From Saccoglossus kowalevskii (Eukaryota; Hemichordata; Enteropneusta; Harrimaniidae), in assembly GCF_000003605.2 (NCBI RefSeq), contig NW_003120239.1:1-42240 (forward strand): 42,240 nt of DNA, given 5' to 3'. The notes under the pieces were generated by a model, which saw only the letters and a list, made by a program, of their open reading frames with translations, did not search any database and had not been told where the DNA came from. A program made the translations under genes and the position numbers. Each line of letters begins with the position of its first letter. The first letter of the stretch is position 1. This document shows, piece after piece, positions 10,079 through 20,472 of the stretch.

Positions 10079-11394
10079 ACTATGGGACATTGTAAGTTTT
10101 AATGGTGTTTTCTATGGAATAAAGATTCATTCCCATCAGTGTTATGGGGTATTGTAAGTTTTAATGGTCTTTCTATGGAATAAAGATTCATTCCCATCAG
10201 TGTTATGGGATATTGTAAGTTTCAATTGTGTGTTCTATGGAATAAGGATTCACTTCCATCAGTGTTATGGGATATTGTAAGTTTTAATGGTGTTTCTATG
10301 GAATAAAGATTCATTCCCATCAGTTTTATGGGGTATTGTAAGTTTCAATGGTGTTTTCTATGGATTAAGGATTCATTCCCATCAGTGTTATGGGATATTG
10401 TAAGTTTCAATAGTGTTTTCTATGGAATAAGGATTCATTCCCATCAGTGTTATGGGATATTGTAAGTTTCAATTGTGTTTTCTATGGATTAAAGATTCAT
10501 TCCCATCAGTGTTATGGGGTATTGTAAGTTTTAATGGTCTTTCTATGGAATAGAGATTCATTCCCATCAGTGTTATGGGATATTGTAAGTTTCAATTGTG
10601 TGTTCTATGGAATAAGGATTCATTTCCATCAGTGTTATGGGATATTGTAAGTTTTAATGGTGTTTCTATGGAATAAAGATTCATTCCCATCAGTTTTATG
10701 GGGTATTGTAAGTTTCAATGGTGTTTTCTATGGAATAAGGATTCATTCCCATCAGTGTTATGGGATATTGTAAGTTTTAATGGTGTTTCTATGGAATAAA
10801 GATTCATTCCCATCAGTGTTATGGGATATTGTAAGCTTCAATTGTGTTTCTATGGAATAAGGATTCATTCCCATCAGTAATATGGGACATTGTAAGTTTT
10901 AATGGTGTTTTCTATGGAATAAAGATTCATTCCCATCAGTGTTATGGGGTATTGTAAGTTTTAATGGTCTTTCTATGGAATAAAGATTCATTCCCATCAG
11001 TGTTATGGGATATTGTAAGTTTCAATTGTGTTTCTATGGAATAAGGATTCATTCCCATCAGTGTTATGGGATATTGTAAGTTTTAATGGTCTTTCTATGG
11101 AATAAAGATTCATTCCCATCAGTGTTATGGGATATTGTAAGTTTCAATTGTGTTTCTATGGAATAAGGATTCATTTCCATCAGTGTTATGCGATATTGTA
11201 AGTTTTAATGGTCTTTCTATGGAATAAAGATTCATTCCCATCAGTGTTATGGGATATTATAAGTTTCAATTGTGTTTCTATGGAATAAGGATTCATTCCC
11301 ATCAGTGTTATGGGATATTGTAAGTTTTAATGGTGTTTCTATGGAATAAAGACTCATTTCCGTCAGTGTTATGGGACATTGTAAGTTTCAACGG
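10079..11394 (+). repeat. Mixed HOR stretch before class C island I
   Basis: Types c, e, a, d, b, g and f (HindIII at 10,833), then alternating a and c, then b' with GACTCATTTCCGTCAG. A second c/e hybrid monomer with GGATTAAAG lies at 10,469. The GACTCATTT-GGGACATTG junction at its right edge is the same as at the C patch starting near 40,115. Confidence 0.82.
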
Positions 11395-12429
11395 TGTTTT
11401 CTATGGAATAAAGATTCATTCCCATCAGTGTTCTGGGGTATTGTAAGTTTCAATACACTTTCTATGGAATAAAGATTCATTCCCATCAGTGTTATTGGGT
11501 ATTGTAAGTTTCAATGGTGTTTTTATGGAATAAAGATTCATTCCTATCAGTGTTATTGGGTATTGTAAGTTTCAATAGACTTTCTATGGAATAAAAATTC
11601 ATTCCCATCAGTGTTATGGGATATTGTAAGTTTCAATGGTGTTTCTATGGAATAAAGATTCATTCCCATCAGTGTTATGGGGTATTGTAAGTTTCAATGG
11701 TGTTTCTACGGAATAAAGATTCATTCCCATCAGTGTTATTGGGTATTGTAAGTTTCAATGGTGTTTCGATGGAATAAAGATTCATTCCCATCAGTGTTAT
11801 GGGGGTATTGTAAGTTTCAATGGTGTTTCTACGGAATAAAGATTCATTCCCATCAGTGTTATTGGGTATTGTAAGTTTCAATAGACTTTCTATGGAATAA
11901 AGATTCATTCCCATCAGTGTTATGGGGTATTGTTAGTTTCAATGGTGTTTCTATGGAATAAAGATTCATTATCATCAGTGTTATGGGGTATTGTAAGTTT
12001 CAATGGTGTTTCTACGGAATAAAGATTCATTCCCATCAGTGTTATTGGGTATTGTAAGTTTCAATAGACTTTCTATGGAATAAAGATTCATTCCAATTAG
12101 TGTTATGGGGTATTGTAAGTTTCAATGGTGTTTCTATGGAATAAGGATTCATTCCCATCTGTGTTATGGGGTATTGTAAGTTTCAATGGTGTTTCTACGG
12201 AATAAAGATTCATTCCCATCAGTGTTATTGGGTATTGTAAGTTTCAATGGTGTTTCTATGGAATAAAGATTCATTCCCATCAGTGTTATGGGGTATTGTA
12301 AGTTTTAATGGTCTTTCTATGGAATAAAGATTCATTCCCATCAGTGTTATGGGATATTGTAAGTTTCAATAGACTTTCTATGGAATAAAGATTCATTCCC
12401 ATTAGTGTTATGGGATATTGTAAGTTTTA

Positions 12430-12669
12430 ATGGTGTTTCTATGGAATAAAGATTCATTCCCATCAGTGTTATGGGACATTGTAAGTTTCAATGGTGTTTT
12501 CTATGGAATAAGGATTCATTCCCATCAGTATTATGGGATATTGCAAGTTTTGATGGTGTTTCTATGGAATAAAGATTTATTCCCATCAGTGTTATGGGAC
12601 ATTGTAAGTTTCAATGGTGTTTTCTATGGAATAAGGATTCATTCCCATCAGTGTTATGGGGTCTTGTAA
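12430..12669 (+). repeat. 123-bp dimer pair (61+62)
   Basis: Two copies of a 61+62-bp dimer. Because 123 is divisible by three, the frame is kept and stays open for 79 codons, giving a 41-residue repeat that starts MVFLWNKD. The stop in ATTGTAAG is lost by T to C (ATTGCAAG near 12,543). No gene is claimed. Confidence 0.85.
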
Positions 12670-12957
12670 GTTTCAATAGTCTTTCTCAGAATAAAGATTC
12701 ATTCCCATCAGTGTTATGGGGTAGTGTAAGTTTCAATAGACTTTCTGTGGAATAAAGATTCATTCCCATCAGTGTTATTGGGTATTGTAAGTTTCAATGG
12801 TGTTTTTATGGGATAAAGATTCATTCCCATCAGTGTTATTGGGTATTGTAAGTTTCAATAGACTTTCTATGGAATAAAAATTCATTCCCATCAGTGTTAT
12901 GGGATATTGTAAGTTTCAATGGTGTTTCTATGGAATAAAGATTCATTCCCATCAGTG

Positions 12958-13197
12958 TTATGGGGTATTGTAAGTTTCAATGGTGTTTCTACGGAATAAA
13001 GATTCATTCCCATCAGTGTTATTGGGTATTGTAAGTTTCAATGGTGTTTCTATGGAATAAAGATTCATTCCCATCAGTGTTATGGGGGTATTGTAACTTT
13101 CAATGGTGTTTCTACGGAATAAAGATTCATTCCCATCAGTGTTATTGGGTATTGTAAGTTTCAATAGACTTTCTATGGAATAAAGATTCATTCCCAT
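12958..13197 (-). repeat. Open 123-bp dimer on the minus strand
   Basis: Antisense frame open for 79 codons with a 41-residue period (begins MGMNLYSIE). Near-identical stretches lie at 11,675-11,914, 14,852-15,091, 24,011-24,250 and 25,782-26,021. The periodicity comes from 61+62-bp monomers, so this is satellite, not a gene. Confidence 0.8.
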
Positions 13198-14200
13198 CAG
13201 TGTTATGGGGTATTGTAAGTTTCAATGGTGTTTCTATGGAATAAAGATTCATTCCCATCAGTGTTATTGGGTATTGTAAGTTTCAATAGACTTTCTATGG
13301 AATAAAGATTCATTCCCATCAGTGTTATTGGGTATTGTAAGTTTCAATAGACTTTCTATGGAATAAAGATTCATTCCAATTAGTGTTATGGGGTATTGTA
13401 AGTTTCAATGGTGTTTCTATGGAATAAGGATTCATTCCCATCTGTGTTATGGGGTATTGTAAGTTTCAATGGTGTTTCTACGGAATAAAGATTCATTCCC
13501 ATCAGTGTTATGGGGTATTGTAAGTTTCAATGGTGTTTCTATGGAATAAGGATTCATTCCCATCTGTGTTATGGGGTATTGTAAGTTTCAATGGTGTTTC
13601 TACGGAATAAAGATTCATTCCCATCAGTGTTATTGGGTATTGTAAGTTTCAATGGTGTTTCTATGGAATAAAGATTCATTCCCATCAGTGTTATGGGGTA
13701 TTGTTAGTTTCAATGGTGTTTCTATGGAATAAAGATTCATTCCCATCAGTGTTATGGGGTATTGTAAGTTTCAATGGTGTTTCTACGGAATAAAGATTCA
13801 TTCCCATCAGTGTTATTGGGTATTGTAAGTTTCAATAGACTTTCTATGGAATAAAGATTCATTCCAATTAGTGTTATGGGGTATTGTAAGTTTCAATGGT
13901 GTTTCTATGGAATAAGGATTCATTCCCATCTGTGTTATGGGGTATTGTAAGTTTCAATGGTGTTTCTACGGAATAAAGATTCATTCCCATCAGTGTTATT
14001 GGGTATTGTAAGTTTCAATGGTGTTTCTATGGAATAAAGATTCATTCCCATCAGTGTTATGGGGTATTGTAAGTTTTAATGGTCTTTCTATGGAATAAAG
14101 ATTCATTCCCATCAGTGTTATGGGATATTGTAAGTTTCAATAGACTTTCTATGGAATAAAGATTCATTCCCATTAGTGTTATGGGATATTGTAAGTTTTA

Positions 14201-14563
14201 ATGGTGTTTCTATGGAATAAAGATTCATTCCCATCAGTGTTATGGGACATTGTAAGTTTCAATGGTGTTTTCTATGGAATAAGGATTCATTCCCATCAGT
14301 ATTATGGGATATTGCAAGTTTTAATGGTGTTTCTATGGAATAAAGATTCATTCCCATCAGTGTTATGGGACATTGTAAGTTTCAATGGTGTTTTCTATGG
14401 AATAAGGATTCATTCCCATCAGTATTATGGGATATTGCAAGTTTTAATGGTGTTTCTATGGAATAAAGATTTATTCCCATCAGTGTTATGGGACATTGTA
14501 AGTTTCAATGGTGTTTTCTATGGAATAAGGATTCATTCCCATCAGTGTTATGGGGTCTTGTAA
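14201..14563 (+). repeat. 123-bp dimer triplet (longest open frame)
   Basis: Three 123-bp dimers start at 14,201, 14,324 and 14,447 and give 120 open codons, the longest frame in the window. The matching places at 12,430 and 24,949 have only two dimers, so one dimer was gained here (or lost there). The 41-residue repeat has no signal peptide, no recognised motif and no ribosome-binding or promoter context. Confidence 0.85.
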
Positions 14564-15716
14564 GTTTCAATAGTCTTTCTCAGAATAAAGATTCATTCCC
14601 ATCAGTGTTATGGGGTAGTGTAAGTTTCAATAGACTTTCTATGGAATAAAGATTCATTCCCATCAGTGTTATTGGGTATTGTAAGTTTCAATGGTGTTTT
14701 TATGGGATAAAGATTCATTCCCATCAGTGTTATTGGGTATTGTAAGTTTCAATAGACTTTCTATGGAATAAAAATTCATTCCCATCAGTGTTATGGGATA
14801 TTGTAAGTTTCAATGGTGTTTCTATGGAATAAAGATTCATTCCCATCAGTGTTATGGGGTATTGTAAGTTTCAATGGTGTTTCTACGGAATAAAGATTCA
14901 TTCCCATCAGTGTTATTGGGTATTGTAAGTTTCAATGGTGTTTCTATGGAATAAAGATTCATTCCCATCAGTGTTATGGGGGTATTGTAACTTTCAATGG
15001 TGTTTCTACGGAATAAAGATTCATTCCCATCAGTGTTATTGGGTATTGTAAGTTTCAATAGACTTTCTATGGAATAAAGATTCATTCCCATCAGTGTTAT
15101 GGGGTATTGTAAGTTTCAATGGTGTTTCTATGGAATAAAGATTCATTCCCATCAGTGTTATTGGGTATTGTAAGTTTCAATAGACTTTCTATGGAATAAA
15201 GATTCATTCCCATCAGTGTTATTGGGTATTGTAAGTTTCAATAGACTTTCTATGGAATAAAGATTCATTCCAATTAGTGTTATGGGGTATTGTAAGTTTC
15301 AATGGTGTTTCTATGGAATAAGGATTCATTCCCATCTGTGTTATGGGGTATTGTAAGTTTGAATGGTGTTTCTACGGAATAAAGATTCATTCCCATCAGT
15401 GTTATGGGGTATTGTAAGTTTCAATGGTGTTTCTACGGAATAAAGATTCATTCCCATCAGTGTTATTGGGTATTGTAAGTTTCAATAGACTTTCTATGGA
15501 ATAAAGATTCATTCCAATTAGTGTTATGGGGTATTGTAAGTTTCAATGGTGTTTCTATGGAATAAAGATTCATTCCCATCTGTGTTATGGGGTATTGTAA
15601 GTTTCAATGGTGTTTCTACGGAATAAGATTCATTCCCATCAGTGTTATTGGGTATTGTAAGTTTCATGGTGTTTCTATGGAATAAAGATTCATTCCCATC
15701 AGTGTTATGGGGGTAT

Positions 15717-17305
15717 TGTAAGTTTTAATGGTGTTTTCTATGGAATAAGGATTCATTTCCATCAGTGTTATGGGATATTGTAAGTTTTAATGGTGTTTCT
15801 ATGGAATAAAGATTCATTCCCATCAGTTTTATGGGGTATTGTAAGTTTCAATGGTGTTTTCTATGGAATAAGGATTCATTCCCATCAGTGTTATGGGATA
15901 TTGTAAGTTTTAATGGTGTTTCTATGGAATAAAGATTCATTCCCATCAGTGTTATGGGATATTGTAAGCTTCAATTGTGTTTCTATGGAATAAGGATTCA
16001 TTCCCATCAGTAATATGGGACATTGTAAGTTTTAATGGTGTTTTCTATGGATTAAAGATTCATTTCCATCAGTGTTATGAGATATTGTAAGTTTTAATGG
16101 TGTTTCTATGGAATAAAGACTCATTTCCATCAGTGTTATGGGATATTGTAAGTTTTAATGGTCTTTCTATGGAATAAAGATTCATTCCCATCAGTGTTAT
16201 GGGGTATTGTAAGTTTTAATGGTCTTTCTATGGAATAAAGATTCATTCCCATCAGTGTTATGGGATATTGTAAGTTTTAATGGTGTTTCTATGGAATAAA
16301 GATTCATTCCCATCAGTTTTATGGGATATTGTAAGTTTTAATGGTCTTTCTATGGAATAAAGATTCATTCCCATCAGTGTTATTAGATATTGTAAGTTTT
16401 AATGGTGTTTCTATGGAATAAAGACTCATTTCCATCAGTGTTATGGGATATTGTAAGTTTTAATGGTGTTTCTATGGAATAAAGATTCATTCCCATCAGT
16501 TTTATGGGGTATTGTAAGTTTCAATGGTGTTTTCTATGGAATAAGGATTCATTCCCATCAGTGTTATGGGATATTGTAAGTTTTAATGGTGTTTCTATGG
16601 AATAAAGATTCATTCCCATCAGTGTTATGGGGTATTGTAAGTTTCAATGGTGTTTCTATGAAATAAAGATTCGTTCCCATTAGTGTTATGGGGTATTGTA
16701 AGTTTTAATGGTGTTTCTATGGGATAAAGATTCATTCCCATCAGTGTTATGGGATATTGTAAGTTTTAATGGTGTTTCTATGGAATAAAGATTCATTCCC
16801 ATCAGTTTTATGGGGTATTGTAAGTTTCAATGGTGTTTTCTATGGAATAAGGATTCATTCCCATCAGTGTTATGGGATATTGTAAGTTTTAATGGTGTTT
16901 CTATGGAATAAAGATTCATTCCCATCAGTGTTATGGGATATTGTAAGCTTCAATTGTGTTTCTATGGAATAAGGATTCATTCCCATCAGTAATATGGGAC
17001 ATTGTAAGTTTTAATGGTGTTTTCTATGGATTAAAGATTCATTCCCATCAGTGTTATGGGGTATGGTAAGTTTTAATGGTCTTTCTATGGAATAGAGATT
17101 CATTCCCATCAGTGTTATGGGATATTGTAAGTTTCAATTGTGTGTTCTATGGAATAAGGATTCATTCCCATCAGTGTTATGGGATATTGTAAGTTTTAAT
17201 GGTGTTTCTATGAAATAAAGATTCATTCCCATCAGTTTTATGGGATATTGTAAGTTTTAATGGTCTTTCTATGGAATAAAGATTCATTCCCATTAGTGTT
17301 ATGGG
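15717..17305 (+). repeat. Mixed HOR stretch, 15.7-17.3 kb
   Basis: Types e, b, g, b, f (HindIII at 15,966), b', a, a, b and onward to f (HindIII at 16,945). From about 16,455 it is the left copy of a segment repeated at offset 6,356. Confidence 0.82.
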
Positions 17306-17630
17306 ATATTGTAAGTTTTAATGGTGTTTCTATGGAATTCCGTCAGTTTTATGGGATATTGTAAGTTTTAATGGTCTTTCTATGGAATAAAGATTTATTC
17401 CCATCAATGTTATTGGATATTGTAAGTTTTAATGGTGTTTTCTATGGAATAAGGATTCATTCCCATCAGTGTTATGGAATATTGTAAGTTTTAATCGTGT
17501 TTCTATGGAATAAAGATTCATTCCCATCAGTGTTATGAGATATTGTAAGTTTTAATGGTGTTTCTATGGAATAAAGACTCATTTCCATCAGTGTTATGGG
17601 ATATTGTAAGTTTTAATGGTCTTTCAATGG
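16455..17630 (+). repeat. Duplicated segment, left copy (offset 6,356)
   Basis: Matches 22,811-23,986. Shared rare features are CTATGAAATAAAGATTCG (AAATAAAG at 16,661 and 23,017), a following monomer with CTATGGGATAAAG, the HindIII site (16,945 and 23,301) and R (17,335 and 23,691). Differences include GGTATGGTAAG near 17,073, CCGTCAG after R5 and TTATTGGATAT near 17,411. Confidence 0.87.
17306..17355 (+). repeat. R monomer 5 (50 bp, EcoRI)
   Basis: EcoRI site at 17,335. The palindrome is broken on its right arm (ATGGAATTCCGT) by an A to G change. HindIII lies 390 bp upstream. Confidence 0.92.
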
Positions 17631-20422
17631 AATAAAGATTCATTCCCATCAGTGTTATGGGATATTGTAAGTTTTAATTGTGTTTCTATGGATTAAAGAT
17701 TCATTCCCATCAGTGTTATGGGGTATTGTAAGTTTTAATGGTCTTTCTATGGAATAAAGATTCATTTCCATCAGTGTTATGGGATATTGTAAGTTTTAAT
17801 TGTGTGTTCTATGGAATAAAGATTCATTCCCATCAGTGTTATGGGGTATTGTAAGTTTTAATGGTCTTTCTATGGAATAAGGATTCATTCCCATCAGTGT
17901 TATGGGATATTGTAAGTTTTAATGGTGTTTCTATGGAATAAAGATTCATTCCCATCAGTGTTATGGGATATTGTAAGTTTCAATGGTGTTTCTATGGAAT
18001 AAAGATTCATTCCCATCAGTTTTATGGGGTATTGTAAGTTTCAATGGTGTTTTCTATGGAATAAGGATTCATTCCCATCAGTGTTATGGGATATTGTAAG
18101 TTTTAATGGTGTTTCTATGGAATAAAGATTCATTCCCATCAGTGTTATGGGATATTGTAAGCTTCAATTGTGTTTCTATGGAATAAGGATTTATTCCCAT
18201 CAGTAATATGGGACATTGTAAGTTTTAATGGTGTTTTCTATGGGTTAAAGATTCATTCCCATCAGTGTTATGGGGTATTGTAAGTTTTAATGGTCTTTCT
18301 ATGGAATAGAGATTCATTCCCATCAGTGTTATGGGATATTGTAAGTTTCAATTGTGTGTTCTATGGAATAAGGATTCATTCCCATCAGTGTTATGGGATA
18401 TTGTAAGTTTTAATGGTGTTTCTATGGAATAAAGATTCATTCCCATCAGTTTTATGGGGTATTGTAAGTTTCAATGGTGTTTTCAATGGAATAAGGATTC
18501 ATTCCCATCAGTGTTATGGGATATTGTAAGTTTTAATGGTCTTTCTATGGAATAAAAATTCATTCCCATCAGTGTTATGGGGTATTGTAAGTTTTAATGG
18601 TCTTTCTATGGAATAAAGATTCATTCCCATCAGTGTTATGGGATATTGTAAGTTTCAATTGTGTTTCTATGGAATAGGGATTCATTCCCATCAGTGTTAT
18701 GGGATATTGTAAGTTTTAATCGTGTTTCTATGGAATAAAGATTCATTCCCATCAGTGTTATGGGATATTGTAAGTTTCAATGATGTTTTCTATGGAATAA
18801 GGATTCATTCCCATCAGTGTTATGGGATATTGTAAGTTTTAATGGTGTTTCTATGGAATAAAGATTCATTCCCATCAGTTTTATGGGGTATTGTAAGTTT
18901 CAATGGTGTTTTCAATGGAATAAGGATTCATTCCCATCAGTGTTATGGGATATTGTAAGTTTTAATGGTCTTTCTATGGAATAAAGATTCATTCCCATCA
19001 GTGTTATGGGATATTGTAAGTTTCAATTGTGTTTCTATGGAATAAGGATTCATTCCCATCAGTGTTATGGGATATTGTAAGTTTTAATCGTGTTTCTATG
19101 GAATAAAGATTCATTCCCATCAGTGTTATGGGATATTGTAAGTTTCAATGGTGTTTTCTATTGAATAAGGATTCATTCCCATCAGTGTTATGGGATATTG
19201 TAAGTTTTAATGGTGTTTCTATGGAATAAAGATTCATTCCCATCAGTGTTATGGGATATTGTAAGTTTCAATTGTGTTTCTATGGAATAAGGATTCATTC
19301 CCATCATTACTATGGGACATTGTAAGTTTTAATGGTGTTTTCTATGGAATAAAGATTCATTCCCATCAGTGTTATGGGGTATTGTAAGTTTTAATGGTCT
19401 TTCTATGGAATAAAGATTCATTCCCATCAGTGTTATGGGATATTGTAAGTTTCAATGGTGTTTTCTATGGAATAAGGATTCATTCCCATCAGTTTTATGG
19501 GGTATTGTAAGTTTCAATGGTGTTTTCTATGGAATAAGGATTCATTCCCATCAGTGTTATGGGATATTGTAAGTTTTAATGGTGTTTCTATGGAATAAAG
19601 ATTCATTCCCATCAGTGTTATGGGATATTGTAAGCTTCAATTGTGTTTCTATGGAATAAGGATTCATTCCCATCAGTAATATGGGACATTGTAAGTTTTA
19701 ATGGTGTTTTCTATGGAATAAAGATTCATTCCCATCAGTGTTATGGGGTATTGTAAGTTTTAATGGTCTTTCTATGGAATAAAGATTCATTCCCATCAGT
19801 GTTATGGGATATTGTAAGTTTCAATTGTGTGTTCTATGGAATAAGGATTCATTTCCATCAGTGTTATTGGATATTGTAAGTTTTAATGGTGTTTCTATGG
19901 AATAAAGATTCATTCCCATCAGTTTTATGGGGTATTGTAAGTTTCAATGGTGTTTTCTATGGAATAAGGATTCATTCCCATCAGTGTTATGGGATATTGT
20001 AAGTTTTAATGGTGTTTCTATGGAATAAAGATTCATTCCCATCAGTGTTATGGGATATTGTAAGCTTCAATTGTGTTTCTATGGAATAAGGATTCATTCC
20101 CATCAGTAATATGGGACATTGTAAGTTTTAATGGTGTTTTCTATGGATTAAAGATTCATTCCCATCAGTGTTATGGGGTATTGTAAGTTTTAATGGTCTT
20201 TCTATGGAATAGAGATTCATTCCCATCAGTGTTATGGGATATTGTAAGTTTCAATTGTGTGTTCTATGGAATAAGGATTCATTCCCATCAGTGTTATGGG
20301 ATATTGTAAGTTTTAATGGTGTTTCTATGGAATAAAGATTCATTCCCATCAGTTTTATGGGATATTGTAAGTTTTAATGGTCTTTCTATGGAATAAAGAT
20401 TCATTCCCATTAGTGTTATGGG
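17356..20422 (+). repeat. Mixed HOR stretch, 17.4-20.4 kb
   Basis: Types a, e, j, b', a, c, d, b, g and f in HOR order, with HindIII sites at 18,159, 19,632 and 20,062. It contains c-j-g-b runs near 18.7 and 19.1 kb and the ATTACT form of c near 19.3 kb. No non-satellite sequence. Confidence 0.85.
19632..20061 (+). repeat. 7-monomer HOR unit, 430 bp
   Basis: HindIII to HindIII (19,632 to 20,062) is 430 bp: f-e-a-d-b-g-b, that is seven times 61 plus one base for each of the 62-bp types e, d and g. The same 430-bp HindIII spacing is seen at 29,943 to 30,373. The ATTACT form of c can occupy the f position. Confidence 0.88.
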
Positions 20423-20472
20423 ATATTGTAAGTTTTAATGGTGTTTCTATGGAATTCCATCAGTTTTATGGG
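20423..20472 (+). repeat. R monomer 6 (50 bp, EcoRI)
   Basis: EcoRI site at 20,452, 390 bp downstream of HindIII at 20,062. Intact 12-bp palindrome. Confidence 0.93.

Larger units (their letters stand above)
11931..13701 (+). repeat. 1,771-bp HOR unit in island I
   Basis: The variants TTGTTAGTTTC (about 11,931 and 13,702), TTCCAATTAG (12,091 and 13,862) and the dimer block starting at 12,430 and 14,201 repeat at an offset of 1,771 bp, 29 monomers. Beyond 14.3 kb the offset becomes 1,894 because the second unit has one additional 123-bp dimer. The one clear difference near the start is ATTATCATCAG at about 11,970. Confidence 0.87.
11395..15716 (+). repeat. Class C island I
   Basis: About 70 monomers dominated by CAATAGACTTTC, CTACGGAATAAAG, TTATTGGGTATTG and TTATGGGGGTATTG. 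These are rare or absent in the flanking domain. HindIII-bearing f monomers and R monomers are absent here (no AAGCTT from 10,839 to 15,965). The right border is GGGGGTATTG followed by a TAATGGTGTTTTC monomer, the same border used by other C blocks. Confidence 0.92.

Noticed and set aside
11675-11914. Minus-strand open frames of 60-79 codons (11,675; 12,958; 14,852; 21,017; 22,677; 24,011; 25,782; 37,865; 41,682) as genes
   Set aside because: These are antisense readings of the same dimers. The frames at 21,017, 22,677 and 41,682 are open only because of small local indels or the R deletion.
12430-12669. Plus-strand open frames of 78-120 codons (12,430; 14,201; 21,353; 24,949) as protein genes
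   Set aside because: Each is a 41-residue echo of 61+62-bp satellite dimers, with no promoter, no recognised domain and the same sequence closed in most other copies. Openness follows from the monomer length, not from coding selection.
11395-15716. Class C islands as transposon insertions
   Set aside because: They consist of the same 61-bp monomer family in the same phase and orientation, with no terminal repeats, target duplications or coding sequence.
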